Part shown: positions 35,777-45,144 of the stretch, piece by piece
Position numbering within the stretch: the stretch's first letter is position 1
Layout of the letters: each line of letters opens with the position of its first letter
From: DASSUW01 sp963730535
GTDB taxonomy: Bacteria; Actinomycetota; Thermoleophilia; Solirubrobacterales; Solirubrobacteraceae
Assembly (NCBI GenBank): GCA_963730535.1
Contig: CAVSRU010000008.1
Span: 1-64,000 of the forward strand
Direction: 5' to 3'
DNA: 64,000 nucleotides
Translations under genes and position numbers: made by a program
Notes under the pieces: model-generated
Told to the model about the DNA's origin: nothing
The model's database searches: none
The model's input: the letters and a program-made list of their open reading frames with translations, nothing else

Positions 35777-35959
35777 GTGCCGGTCTCGGCGCTCCTGTTT
35801 CGACGGTAAGCCCGCCGGCGCGGGGGCTCATCGTCAAGAACGGGTGAAACCGGCGTGAGGGGGTGTGCCGCGCACGCCCGGCCGTTGGTGGCGGCCACCT
35901 CGAATGCAGTGGCACGCCCCCTTGCCGCGCTTGAGCGCGACGGGCGATGCTCTTCGCAT

Positions 35960-38131
35960 ATGACGGCTCCTGCGGTGGTCAGCCTCGTCCCGGTCGGCGC
36001 CCCCGGCGTTGCGACCGGCGACCTTGCGCCGGCCGTCGGACCATGGCCGGCCCGCTGGCCCGGAAGGTCGGATCGGGTCCGGCGGCCGCGCCTGACGCGC
36101 CTCCTGCAGGACCCCGGTGCGCCTCCGGTCGCCGCCCTGGTCGCACCTGCCGGCTACGGCAAGACCGCGCTGCTCTGCGAGTGGGCCGAGCGTGATCGCC
36201 GGCCGTTCGCGTGGGTGGTCGTCGACGAGCGCGACAACCTCGGCGCCCGCTTCTCGGCGAAGGTGGCGCGCGCCCTCGGCGCCGTGCAGCCCGAACGGGG
36301 AACCGGCCGTCTCGTGCTGGTCCTGGACGATCTGCATCTGCTCGACCATCCAGCGGCCCTGGAGGCCTTGGCCGTCATCGTCAGTGACCTGCCACCGGAG
36401 GTCACGCTCGCCCTCGCATCGCGGAACCGGATCCCCCTGCCGATCGCCCGCCTTCGGGAGCAGCGGCTGGTCACCGAGCTCGGGCCACGGGACCTCGCTA
36501 TGACGAGGAGCGAGGCCGCCCTCCTGCTCAGGCTCGCGGGCCTCGAGGTCGATCGCGACGGCGTCGAGACACTGCTGCACCGGACCGAGGGATGGCCCGC
36601 GGGGCTCTCTCTGGCGGCCCTGGCGCTCGGCGAGCGTCCGCGTATGGACGCACCGCAACGGTTCGGCGGCGAAGATCGTCTCGTGGCCGACTACCTCCGC
36701 GACGAGGTGCTTGGCGACCTCTCAGCGGAGCAGCTCGAGTTCGTGCTGCAGACCTCCGTGCTCGACACTCTGACGGGCGAGCACTGCGACGCGGTCCTCC
36801 AACGACGTGGCTCCGCTGCCACCCTGGCCGGACTGGCGCGCTCGAACCTCCTGCTCGTCTCGCTCGATCGTACGGATCAGCGCTACCGCTATCACCGGCT
36901 CTTGAGGGAGATGTTGCGTGCGGAGCTGCGCCGGCGCGAGCCCGAGCTCGAACCCGAGCTGCACCGGCGCGCGAGCGCCTGCTACCGGCGGGCGGGCGAT
37001 CCCGACCGCGCGGTGCACCACGCGATCTGCGCAGGCGATGTCGAGGTGGCCGGCGATCTCGTGTGGAACGGGGTCCTGAGCGCCATCGGTCACGGGCGGC
37101 AGGCGACCGTCCAAGGCTGGCTCGGGCGGTTCACCGATGCCCAGATCGCCGCTCACCCGATGCTCGCACTCGCGGCGGCCAACAGCGAACTCGCGCGCGG
37201 CCACGGGGAACTGGTGGCGCACTGGGCGTCCGCCGCCGCGGCTGCGCCCGACCGGCCGGCCGGGGTCGAATCCGGTATCGCCATCATGGACGCCGCGCTG
37301 GCGCCCGACGGTATCGCGCGCATGGAGGAGGACGCCGAGCGAGCGTACTCGCTGGAGCCGGAGGACAGCCCGTGGCGGTCCTTGTGCCGCCTCCTCACCG
37401 GGACGGCGCACCAGGTCGTCGGCCGTCGCAACGACGCGATCCGCCATCTCGAGGAGGGCGCGCGCCGCGCGGCCGTGGTGGCGCCCGACGTGCACGCGCT
37501 CTGCCTGACCCAGCTCGCCGTCCTCGCGCTCACGGAGGAGGACTGGGAGAAGGCCGCAGCGCTCGTCACCCGCGCCCGTTCGCAGGTCGATCGCCATGGG
37601 CTGTCCGACTCGTCCATGGTGGCGCTCGTCTTCGCCGCCTCCGCCGTCGTGCGAGCTCATCGCGGGCGCGTCGAAGAGGCGCGGAGCGACCTTCACGAGG
37701 CGATGCGCCTGCAGTCCGCGCTGACGGACTTCGCACCGTGGTTCGAGGCGGAGCTCCGGATCCTGGTGGCGCGCGCCGCCCTCCGGCTCAGTGACGTCAA
37801 CGGTGCGCGTGCCGCACTCGCGGACGCGTCCCGGCTGATGCGGCTCGTTCCCGAGGCTCTGATCCTCAAGGCCTGGCTCGAGCACACATGGACGCAGCTC
37901 GATGCGATGACCGCACCGGCCGGCGCACCCTCCGGCATGCTGACGACCGCGGAGCTGCGCATCCTCCGGTTCCTGCCGACGCACCTCTCTTTCCGCGAGA
38001 TCGCCGAGCGCGTGTATGTGTCGGCGAACACCGTCAAGTCGCAGGCGAACGCGGTCTACCGGAAGCTGAACGTGTCCTGTCGATCCGAGGCCGTCGCGCG
38101 CGCGAGGGAGATTGGGCTCCTGGACGCCTGA
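35960..38131 (+). CDS. MalT-like LuxR-family ATPase transcriptional regulator
   Basis: ATG 35960 is the likely start; the open frame upstream to 35855 overlaps the divergent promoter region. The 723 residues contain a STAND ATPase (Walker A APAGYGKT, 62-69; Walker B LVLVLDDLHLLD; then VTLALASRNRIPLPIARLRE), long TPR-like helices (residues about 350-640) and a C-terminal LuxR HTH (LSFREIAERVYVSANTVKSQ). MalT-type proteins bind an inducer and ATP, oligomerise and activate transcription. The universal stress gene starts 37 bases downstream in the same direction. Confidence 0.88.
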   Translation: MTAPAVVSLVPVGAPGVATGDLAPAVGPWPARWPGRSDRVRRPRLTRLLQDPGAPPVAALVAPAGYGKTALLCEWAERDRRPFAWVVVDERDNLGARFSAKVARALGAVQPERGTGRLVLVLDDLHLLDHPAALEALAVIVSDLPPEVTLALASRNRIPLPIARLREQRLVTELGPRDLAMTRSEAALLLRLAGLEVDRDGVETLLHRTEGWPAGLSLAALALGERPRMDAPQRFGGEDRLVADYLRDEVLGDLSAEQLEFVLQTSVLDTLTGEHCDAVLQRRGSAATLAGLARSNLLLVSLDRTDQRYRYHRLLREMLRAELRRREPELEPELHRRASACYRRAGDPDRAVHHAICAGDVEVAGDLVWNGVLSAIGHGRQATVQGWLGRFTDAQIAAHPMLALAAANSELARGHGELVAHWASAAAAAPDRPAGVESGIAIMDAALAPDGIARMEEDAERAYSLEPEDSPWRSLCRLLTGTAHQVVGRRNDAIRHLEEGARRAAVVAPDVHALCLTQLAVLALTEEDWEKAAALVTRARSQVDRHGLSDSSMVALVFAASAVVRAHRGRVEEARSDLHEAMRLQSALTDFAPWFEAELRILVARAALRLSDVNGARAALADASRLMRLVPEALILKAWLEHTWTQLDAMTAPAGAPSGMLTTAELRILRFLPTHLSFREIAERVYVSANTVKSQANAVYRKLNVSCRSEAVARAREIGLLDA

Positions 38132-38168
38132 GTCGGGCCGGCACCATCCTCAACGCAGGAGAACCACG

Positions 38169-39101
38169 ATGAACCCGCCTATTCTCGTCGCCTTTAGCCC
38201 GGAGCATGCCGACCGGGTCCCCGTGCACTTTGCCGTCGCTGCCGCACGCTTCACCGGCGCGCCGGTGGTCGTGGTCGCCGTCGGCCCGGGCGCCGCGGCG
38301 GGCGACGGTCTCGGCGACGGCGAGTTCGCCCCCACGCCCGGCGGCGCGCACGAGTCGCTCGCATCGGAGCTGCGCTCGACCGACGTCGACGCCACCATCC
38401 GCGTCGTGGAGGACAGCAGCCCCGCGCGCGGTGTCGCCCAGGTCGCCGACGAGATCCAGCCAGGGCTCATCGTCATCGGATCGACCCGGCGCGGCAGGCT
38501 GGGGCGGGTACTGCTGGGAAGCACCGCGGAGCGACTGATGCAGGGATCGCCCAGCCCTGTCGTCGTCGTCCCGCACGGTCACGAGCAGCACCGGGACGGC
38601 GTCCGAACCGTCGGCGCCGGCTTCACTCCCACACCGGAGGGGCATGAGGCCCTCACGACCGCGGCGCTCCTTGCCCGCTCCGCCGGCGCCCGGCTCGAGG
38701 CCATCATGGTGCTCAGCCCCAAGCACGCCGCGGAGCAGTCGCCCGGCCTCCTGGCTGGGGAGCACCATGACCGCGACGCTGCCGAGGACGTCGCCGCGCG
38801 CGATCGGCTCGGTGCGGAGCAGGCCCTTCGCGAGGCCATCGCGCAGGTGGCGGCCGACCTGGATGTCGAGCCCGACGTCCTCTTTCAGGATTCCGCCGAT
38901 GGGCTCGTCGCTGCGTCCGAGCGCCTGGACCTGCTCGTCCTCGGATCCCGCGCCTACGGGCCGGTCGGCGCGGTGGCGCTGGGCGGCGTGGCGCGCAAGG
39001 TGACGGAGGCGGCCTGCTGCCCGGTCCTCGTGCTGCCGCGCGGCGCGGCGGGCCAGATCGACGCGCTGGTGGCGGGCGCGGAGGCGCACACGCCCGGGTG
39101 A
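38169..39101 (+). CDS. Tandem universal stress protein
   Basis: ATG 38169 follows CAGGAGAACCACG. The 310 residues contain two Usp domains. The first (MNPPILVAFSPEHADRVPVH) ends with an ATP-binding signature (LIVIGSTRRGRLGRVLLGST). The second ends LDLLVLGSRAYGPVGAVALG and CCPVLVLPRG, where the Gly pattern is looser. Usp proteins bind ATP and help survival under starvation or oxidative stress. It is likely co-transcribed with, or controlled by, the LuxR regulator before it. Confidence 0.88.
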   Translation: MNPPILVAFSPEHADRVPVHFAVAAARFTGAPVVVVAVGPGAAAGDGLGDGEFAPTPGGAHESLASELRSTDVDATIRVVEDSSPARGVAQVADEIQPGLIVIGSTRRGRLGRVLLGSTAERLMQGSPSPVVVVPHGHEQHRDGVRTVGAGFTPTPEGHEALTTAALLARSAGARLEAIMVLSPKHAAEQSPGLLAGEHHDRDAAEDVAARDRLGAEQALREAIAQVAADLDVEPDVLFQDSADGLVAASERLDLLVLGSRAYGPVGAVALGGVARKVTEAACCPVLVLPRGAAGQIDALVAGAEAHTPG

Positions 39102-39141
39102 GTACAGGGGAAAGCAGCCCGCTCGCGCGCCCGGACGAACG

Positions 39142-40230
39142 TCATGGGACGGCGGCGGCTGCCGGCACGTCGCCGGCTTCGGCCTCGGGGCGTGCCCTGA
39201 GCGCTTCGCTGATGTGTACCGCGGCCGAGGTGAGCGGCGCCGCGAGCGTGAGCCCGACCATGCCGAACAGGGCGCCGCCGCCGACTGTCACGATCAGCAC
39301 GGCGAGCGGGTTGAGGTTCAGCGTCGCGCCGAAGACGAACGGCTGCAGGAGGTTCTGCAGCAGCCCGTTGGCGAGGAAGATGACGAGCGCCAGGATCATG
39401 GCGTCGGCGGCGCCCTGGGAGCCGAGCGCCAGGACGAAGGCGAAGATCCCGGCGGTCCAGGCCCCGATGTACGGGATGTACGCCGTGACGAACGTGACCA
39501 CGGCGATCGTGCCGGCCAGCGGCACGCCCAGGATCAGCGCGCCCGTTCCGACCAGGACCGCGTTGAACGCGGCGATGATCGTCACCCCGGTGAAGTAGTT
39601 GCGCAGCCCTCTGGCGATCTCTCGCGTGACGATCTCGGCGACCGGCACCGGCAGGCCCATGTGGCGGGTGATGAAGCGCGACATCACCGGCGCGTCCTTG
39701 AGCACGAAGAACGTGGCGAGCGCGGCGAAGGAGAGGAAGAACATCACCGATGTCAGGCCGCTGATGCCGGTGGCCACGCCGATGACGAGCGTCTGCCGGA
39801 TCTCGGGCGCCGCCTTCTTGACGTCCTCCTTGGCGTCGCCGGGGTTGATCCCGGCGTCCTTGAGCCAGACCTCCACCTTGTCGAGTGCCTTCGTCGCCTG
39901 GGCCGACACGTCGCCCGAGTTGGCGGAGATGCCGTGGACGACGAGGAAGACGATGAGGAGGGCGACCGCCACCAGCCCGAGGAGGACGACGCCCGCCCCC
40001 GCGGCCCGCGGCGCGCCACGACGAGCGATGGCGTCGACCAGTGGCGCTACGACCGCTCCCAGGACCGCCGCCACGATCACCGGCATGACGATCGTCGACG
40101 TCTGGCTGAGCAGCCAGATGACGCCGATGATGATGAGCACGAAGCCGACGAGCAGCCACGACGCGAAGCCCAGGTCGCGGAGCCACGCCGGGGTGGAGAA
40201 CAGGCTGGTACGCCCGGCGGACATGTTCAT
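39142..40230 (-). CDS. AI-2E family (YdiK/PerM-type) transporter
   Basis: ATG 40230 (or ATG 40224) follows GAAGGAGGCG. The 362 residues have about eight helices with the family layout: paired helices at the start (FASWLLVGFVLIIIGVIWLL), a soluble helical segment (ALDKVEVWLKDAGINPGDAK), then GLRNYFTGVTIIAAFNAVLV, VTAYIPYIGAWTAGIFAFVL and the LQPFVFGATLNLNPLAVLIV block. The family includes AI-2 exporters and Na+/H+ antiporters, so the substrate is open. It follows the RDD gene on the same strand by 21 bases and may share its transcript. Confidence 0.87.
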   Translation of the reverse strand: MNMSAGRTSLFSTPAWLRDLGFASWLLVGFVLIIIGVIWLLSQTSTIVMPVIVAAVLGAVVAPLVDAIARRGAPRAAGAGVVLLGLVAVALLIVFLVVHGISANSGDVSAQATKALDKVEVWLKDAGINPGDAKEDVKKAAPEIRQTLVIGVATGISGLTSVMFFLSFAALATFFVLKDAPVMSRFITRHMGLPVPVAEIVTREIARGLRNYFTGVTIIAAFNAVLVGTGALILGVPLAGTIAVVTFVTAYIPYIGAWTAGIFAFVLALGSQGAADAMILALVIFLANGLLQNLLQPFVFGATLNLNPLAVLIVTVGGGALFGMVGLTLAAPLTSAAVHISEALRARPEAEAGDVPAAAAVP

Positions 40231-40251
40231 CGCCTCCTTCTCAAGATTCGG

Positions 40252-40803
40252 TCAGGGCGTCGGGCCGGCGGTACGCCGGTAGCGGCCGGGCCCCGGGGCG
40301 TCGACCACGACACTCCGGAGCAGGCGGTCGTGGAGCGCGCGGCGCTGCGAGTCGACGAGGATCGTCAAGAAGCCGACGAACAGGATCAGCGCGGACAGGA
40401 CCGCGGCCGGCACGCGCACGAGCGCACGGCCCAGCGGGAGCGTGCCGCCGCCGGCATCCTGCACACGGATCTGCATCATGCGGTTCCCCGGCGTCTGCCC
40501 GGTCGTCACCCAGAAGAACGCAAAGTAGCTCACGGCCCACAGTGTCGCCACGACCGCGCCGACGGCGACCAGAACCGTCTCGAGGCCATCGGAGAGGTGG
40601 AGCATCGAGGCGATCACGGCCGCGACGGTCCCGACGATCCACGTCACCGCCTGGATCATGAGGATGTCGACCACGAAGGCGATCACGCGCGTGGCGAGGC
40701 CGGCGTACGCCACGGCGGCCGGGGGCAGGTCCGGGGCCCCGGGGGCGGCGCCGTTCGAGGCCGGCGATGTCACACCCGGGCCCGGCCCGGCGCGGGCGCT
40801 CAT
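40252..40803 (-). CDS. RDD-family membrane protein
   Basis: ATG 40803 overlaps the stop of the upstream gene by 4 bases (ATGA), so translation is probably coupled. The 183 residues start with a Pro/Ala-rich tail and then show an RDD domain: GLATRVIAFVVDILMIQAVT (Arg and Asp of the name), a second helix pair, and QTPGNRMMQIRVQDAGGGTL with SQRRALHDRLLRSVVVDA near the end. RDD proteins are small membrane proteins, some acting as ion exchangers; the role here is unknown. Confidence 0.85.
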   Translation of the reverse strand: MSARAGPGPGVTSPASNGAAPGAPDLPPAAVAYAGLATRVIAFVVDILMIQAVTWIVGTVAAVIASMLHLSDGLETVLVAVGAVVATLWAVSYFAFFWVTTGQTPGNRMMQIRVQDAGGGTLPLGRALVRVPAAVLSALILFVGFLTILVDSQRRALHDRLLRSVVVDAPGPGRYRRTAGPTP

Positions 40804-41525
40804 GGCAGGTTGGGCTCCGGGGTTGCCGGAGGCGAACCTCCGCCTCGCTCTTGCCGTCGCAGCACACGACGCGCCGCCCGTTCCAGCCACGCATCGGCTG
40901 CCCGCGAGCGGTTGCGGATGTCACCCGCGACCTCGTCCGCCATTCCGAGCCCCTGCTGCGTGATCGCATCGGTGACGGCGGGGCTCTGTGCCACCTCGTC
41001 GATGAGCACCCATAGCGCCTGTCTCTCGGGCATGCGTGCCGCCGTGTCGTCGACGAGCCGCGCGATCGTCTCCTCGATCAGCTTGCTCTCCAGGACGCGG
41101 GCGATCACGCGCTCCATCCCAGGGCTCTCGAGCGTGAGGGCGACCATGCGCTCGAGCTCCGGGCTGTCGAGGAACCGCTGCACCAGCTGCTCGGCGAGAC
41201 CGTCCTCCAGCAACCGGTCGGCGACGCGCTCGAGCACCGCGTAGCGCCCCGCGTCGCGAGCGAACACGTCGACGAGATCGCCGCTCAGGGCCCGCGCCAC
41301 GGCGTGCTCGGCGAGCGGGCTGGCGAGGATCCGGTCGACCGCGTCGTCGGCTCGCGGCGACGCCAGCACGGCGTCGAGGAGGGCGAGCGCGGCGTCACCG
41401 GCGAGGTCCATGCTGTCGTCGCGGAGACGCCGCTCCAGGCGCCGCGCGGCGCCATACCCGCCTTTGACCGGACGCAGGGCGGCCGTTCCGGTCCGAGCGC
41501 CGAGTGTCCAGGCGTCCCTCAACAT
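40800..41525 (-). CDS. Helical-repeat protein of unknown function
   Basis: ATG 41525 gives 241 residues. The first 35 are basic (LRPVKGGYGAARRLERRLRD). The middle consists of imperfect repeats of about 18-25 residues built on an L-x-S-P-x(5)-V/M pattern: LASPRADDAVDRI, LASPLAEHAVARA, LDSPELERMVALT, LESPGMERVIARV and LESKLIEETIARL. The end is again basic (LERAARRVLRRQERGG). A regular helical hairpin array is likely. No family is known to me. It is coupled by a 4-base overlap to the RDD gene and diverges from the large SHOCT membrane gene. Confidence 0.72.
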   Translation of the reverse strand: MLRDAWTLGARTGTAALRPVKGGYGAARRLERRLRDDSMDLAGDAALALLDAVLASPRADDAVDRILASPLAEHAVARALSGDLVDVFARDAGRYAVLERVADRLLEDGLAEQLVQRFLDSPELERMVALTLESPGMERVIARVLESKLIEETIARLVDDTAARMPERQALWVLIDEVAQSPAVTDAITQQGLGMADEVAGDIRNRSRAADAWLERAARRVLRRQERGGGSPPATPEPNLP

Positions 41526-41615
41526 GCCGCAACCCTACGGGGCGCGCGGGCCGTCTGCCTTCACCCGGATCGGACGATGTGCCCGGCAGACGCCACGCAT
41601 AGCTTCGGTGTCTCG

Positions 41616-43043
41616 ATGACAGAGATCCCCCGCCATCGCCACCGAGGGTGGGCGCGTGCGCTCGTCGTGCTCGCGTCGGTTCTCGCGTTCGCAGCGATCC
41701 TCGCCATCTGGGCGAACCGGCAGCTGCTGAACACGGACAACTGGACGAACACCAGCACCGAGCTGCTCGAGAACCGCGTCATCCGCGATCAGGTCGCCCT
41801 CTACCTCGTGGACCAGCTGTACGCGAACGTGGACGTCTCCGCCGAGCTGGAGGCCGCCCTCCCGGAGCGGCTCCAGCCGCTCGCCGGCCCGGCCGCCGGT
41901 GCGCTGCGGGAGTTCGCCGAGCGGGCGTCGAAGGAGGCGCTTTCCCGGCCTCGCGTCCAGCAGGCGTGGGCCACTGCCAACCGGAATGCGCAGCTGCTGC
42001 TGCTGAAGACCTTGGAGGGCGGCGGGTCGATCGTCTCGACCGGCGGCGGCGACGTCGTCCTCGACCTCAACGCGCTGCTCGGCGAGTTGCAGGAGCGGGT
42101 CGGCATCGGCGGCCGCCTGCAGGACCGCTTGCCCGAGTCGGCGGCGCAGATCACCATCCTGCAATCAGACCAGCTCGCAGCGGCGCAGACCAGCCTGAAG
42201 ATCGTCCGCGGGCTGCCGATCGTGCTCGTGGGACTGTCGCTCGCCCTGTTCGCCTTCGCCCTTGTCCTCGCTCCCGGCTGGCGGCGCGAGGCGCTGCGCG
42301 CGTACGGGATCGGCTTCGTGCTCGCCGGAGCCCTCGCGCTGATCCTCCAGGACCAAGCCGGACCGGCGCTCGCCGAGGCGCTGACGCGGACCGCCGCGGT
42401 CGAGCCGGCGGTCCTCGGGGCGTGGACGATCTCGACGACCCTGCTCGTCGAGGCGGCGTGGGCGACGCTCGGCTACGGCGCGTTCATGATCTTCGCCGCG
42501 TGGCTGGCCGGCCCATCGCGGCCGACGGTGGCGGTCCGGCGTGCGATCGCTCCGTATGCCCGCCACCCGGGCATCGCCTACGCCGCCCTGGCCGTGTTCG
42601 TAGTGCTGCTGCTGTGGTGGGCGCCGACCCCCGCCACCCGGGACCCCGCCCTGGCGCTGATCCTCATCGCCCTGCTGGCCCTCGCCACCGAGGCGCTCCG
42701 TCGCAAGATCGCGCGCGAGTACCCCGATGCCGACATGGGGGAGTCGATCGAGCGCCTGCGCGAGCGCGCCCGACGCGGCGTCACCTGGGCCCGCCAGGGG
42801 GGGCCCACGGGCCGCACGGCGGCGGCCGGCACGGCCGCGGATGTGGTGACCGAGGCGAAGACCACTACCTCGGGGGGACCGTCGAACGGCGACCGGCTCG
42901 AGCGTCTCGAGCGGCTCGCCCGCCTCAAGGAGTCCGGCGTCATCGACGAGCAGGAGTTCGCAGCGGAGAAGCGCCAGATCCTCGCCGACGCCGGCGAGCC
43001 CGAGGACGGCACGCCGCCGCCGACGGTACTGACCCCCAGCTGA
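41616..43043 (+). CDS. Large membrane protein with C-terminal SHOCT domain
   Basis: ATG 41616 gives 475 residues. One helix (ALVVLASVLAFAAILAIWAN) leads to an extracytoplasmic helical domain (NTDNWTNTSTELLENRVIRD; GALREFAERASKEALSRPRV). Then come five or so helices (VLVGLSLALFAFALVLAPGW; GFVLAGALALILQDQAG; WATLGYGAFMIFAAWLAG), a cytoplasmic linker and SHOCT (RLKESGVIDEQEFAAEKRQI). Proteins of this kind are common in actinobacteria and unnamed. The divergent helical-repeat and RDD genes share its promoter region and may belong to the same process. Confidence 0.82.
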   Translation: MTEIPRHRHRGWARALVVLASVLAFAAILAIWANRQLLNTDNWTNTSTELLENRVIRDQVALYLVDQLYANVDVSAELEAALPERLQPLAGPAAGALREFAERASKEALSRPRVQQAWATANRNAQLLLLKTLEGGGSIVSTGGGDVVLDLNALLGELQERVGIGGRLQDRLPESAAQITILQSDQLAAAQTSLKIVRGLPIVLVGLSLALFAFALVLAPGWRREALRAYGIGFVLAGALALILQDQAGPALAEALTRTAAVEPAVLGAWTISTTLLVEAAWATLGYGAFMIFAAWLAGPSRPTVAVRRAIAPYARHPGIAYAALAVFVVLLLWWAPTPATRDPALALILIALLALATEALRRKIAREYPDADMGESIERLRERARRGVTWARQGGPTGRTAAAGTAADVVTEAKTTTSGGPSNGDRLERLERLARLKESGVIDEQEFAAEKRQILADAGEPEDGTPPPTVLTPS

Positions 43044-43068
43044 CCACGGCGGTACGAGCTTCCGTTGC

Positions 43069-45126
43069 TCAGGTCCTGGCGACATCCGCGGGCCGCTCCG
43101 TCACGGGGGCTGCCCCCTGTAACGTCGCCCGCCAGCCCGACAGCAGGGCGTGCACGGCCGCGGCGCCGATGATCGGCTCGGTGGGAAGCGGGAGGTGTGG
43201 CGGGGCCAGGATGAACGGGCGGGTCTGCGGCCCTCCCAGCCCGCCGTGGAAGGAGATCAGCTCCTCGAACGCACAGCCCTCGTCGACCATGGAGTCGTAG
43301 AAGCTGCCGATCATGATGTCCGCGACGTGGGCGAAGCCGTCGGTCCGCCGCAGGTGCACCGCCGCGGTGGGCGAGAACGGCGCTAGCGGATCCTCGCCCT
43401 CGACGCGGCCCTCGTCGAGGTAGCTCGCGCCCTTCGGGCCGAGCACGACCGCGCCGTGCTCGCCGGAGCGGACCAGCAGCCAGCCGATATGGGGATGCTC
43501 CCGCAGCGCGGGGATCAGCCGTGGATGGCGCTCCTCGAGCTCCTCGAGCGTGAGCCGGCGGCCGACCTCCATCAGGTACACGAGCCCGAGATTGCCCGAG
43601 CCGAGCACCACGACTTGACGGTCGGAGACGTCGTTCTTGGCCCGCTTCGTCTTTGTCTTCTCGGAGTCGGTCCGGCCGGTCGCCTCCTCGACGGCGGTCT
43701 TGACCATCGCGTTCTGCTCGTCGCCGCCCGCGTAGCCGGCGACCTTGGCGTCCTCGAGCGACCGCTCGACGAGCTCGTCGAGCCCGTAGCCGTGGCGCTG
43801 CTTGAAGGTGGCGCCCTGCGTCTGGCCGTGGTCGGAGAGCACGACGATCTCGTACGGCCGGGGCGCGTACCGCCGCGCCCGCGCGATCCGCCCGAACTGC
43901 TCGTCGAGCTTGCGCAGGGCCTCCATCGTGTCGGCCCGCTCGATCCCCGAGTGGTGGGCGACCTCGTCGTAGCTGGCGAACGTCGCGTACACGGCCGGGC
44001 GCCCGCGCATCATGTCCCCGAGGACGCCGAAGACGACCAGGTCGCGGACGATCACGCACATGACCCCGCGCATCAGCGGGTAGATCCCGCCCCGATGGCC
44101 GCGCGGGCGGACGTCGCGGCGCTTCGCCCGGGCCGCCGCCGTCAGCTCCAGCGCGATCTCCCACACGAACAGCACGAGCGCGCGCGTGACGTTGAAGCCG
44201 TTGGCCAGGAACGCCCGGTAGCCGGGGTTCGCCCGCTTCTCGGCCTCGGACCGGCTGACGGTGAGGATGACCTCCTCGGCCTCGCCGGAGAGCAGGTTGC
44301 CGCGGCTCGCGCCGCCGTCGACGAGCAGCCCGACGCCGGTCGCGTGCCGCCGCTCGATCTCCGCGCAGTCGGCGGGCGACGAGCAGACGAGCATGAGGCC
44401 GGTCTCCTTCTCCACCCACCGGAACGCCGGGATGTCCTCGTTGGATCCGAGCAGGATGCCGGCCTGGCTGGCGCCGGTCTGCGACGACAGATCCGTCTCC
44501 CACTCGGCGAGCCGGTAGCCGTCGTCGGCGATCCAGCTTGCCATGACCGGCGCGGAGCCGTCTCGCATCGCATCGCGCATGACCGGCAGCGCCAGGCCGT
44601 CGATCTCGAGGAAGATGATCCCGGGAACGTCAGTGCGCGCGATCGCGCCCTGGCGCCCGGCGATCCGCCGGATGACGCGCAGGGAGTACTGGTCCTCGTC
44701 GTTCGTGCCGAGGACCGTCTGCAGCACGACGCTCGCCCCCGAGATGACCAGCGAGGCCAGCAGCGCATCGCCGAAGGAGTCGACGCGGATCTCGTCGGGC
44801 AGCAGCTCGTGAGCGAGCCTCAAGATGAGCGCGTCGGCCACCAGCACGAGCAGGAACCCGAGCGCCAGCATGAACGGAAGCCGGAGCGCCGCCAGGATCG
44901 GCGGCACCACCGCGTTTAGGACGGCGATGACTGCGGCCACCAGGAAGGCCGCGCCCGTCGCCTCGAGCGCGACGCCGGGTACGAGCCACGCAGCCACGGC
45001 GACCGACGCCGCGGCCACGACCCACGAGACGAGCGTCCGCACGAGCCCGAGCCGCGGCGTCGCCGGCTCCCATTTCACCGGGGCACCGTACGTCGGCGGG
45101 CGTGGCGCGTCGCGTGCGAGCGTCAT
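43069..45126 (-). CDS. Phage-holin-type membrane domain fused to a type I phosphodiesterase/alkaline phosphatase domain
   Basis: ATG 45126 gives 685 residues. Residues about 25-145 hold four helices of the actinobacterial holin IV/PgcA type (LVSWVVAAASVAVAAWLVPG; AAVIAVLNAVVPPILAALRL; FMLALGFLLVLVADALILRL). From about 168 a phosphodiesterase/phosphatase fold follows: GIIFLEIDGLALPVMRDAM with the first metal Asp, TGASQAGILLGSNEDIPAFR with the nucleophile region, SYDEVAHHSGIERADTMEAL and IVVLSDHGQTQG with late metal ligands. It probably cleaves a phosphodiester or phosphate near the membrane. It converges with the SHOCT membrane gene, 25 bases apart. Confidence 0.85.
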   Translation of the reverse strand: MTLARDAPRPPTYGAPVKWEPATPRLGLVRTLVSWVVAAASVAVAAWLVPGVALEATGAAFLVAAVIAVLNAVVPPILAALRLPFMLALGFLLVLVADALILRLAHELLPDEIRVDSFGDALLASLVISGASVVLQTVLGTNDEDQYSLRVIRRIAGRQGAIARTDVPGIIFLEIDGLALPVMRDAMRDGSAPVMASWIADDGYRLAEWETDLSSQTGASQAGILLGSNEDIPAFRWVEKETGLMLVCSSPADCAEIERRHATGVGLLVDGGASRGNLLSGEAEEVILTVSRSEAEKRANPGYRAFLANGFNVTRALVLFVWEIALELTAAARAKRRDVRPRGHRGGIYPLMRGVMCVIVRDLVVFGVLGDMMRGRPAVYATFASYDEVAHHSGIERADTMEALRKLDEQFGRIARARRYAPRPYEIVVLSDHGQTQGATFKQRHGYGLDELVERSLEDAKVAGYAGGDEQNAMVKTAVEEATGRTDSEKTKTKRAKNDVSDRQVVVLGSGNLGLVYLMEVGRRLTLEELEERHPRLIPALREHPHIGWLLVRSGEHGAVVLGPKGASYLDEGRVEGEDPLAPFSPTAAVHLRRTDGFAHVADIMIGSFYDSMVDEGCAFEELISFHGGLGGPQTRPFILAPPHLPLPTEPIIGAAAVHALLSGWRATLQGAAPVTERPADVART

Positions 45127-45144
45127 GGGACGGGTCTCACTCTT

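Noticed and set aside
39214..41244. 676-codon plus-strand ORF rich in Asp, Glu and Arg
   Set aside because: It is antisense to the AI-2E, RDD and helical-repeat genes, all of which have clear domains on the other strand.
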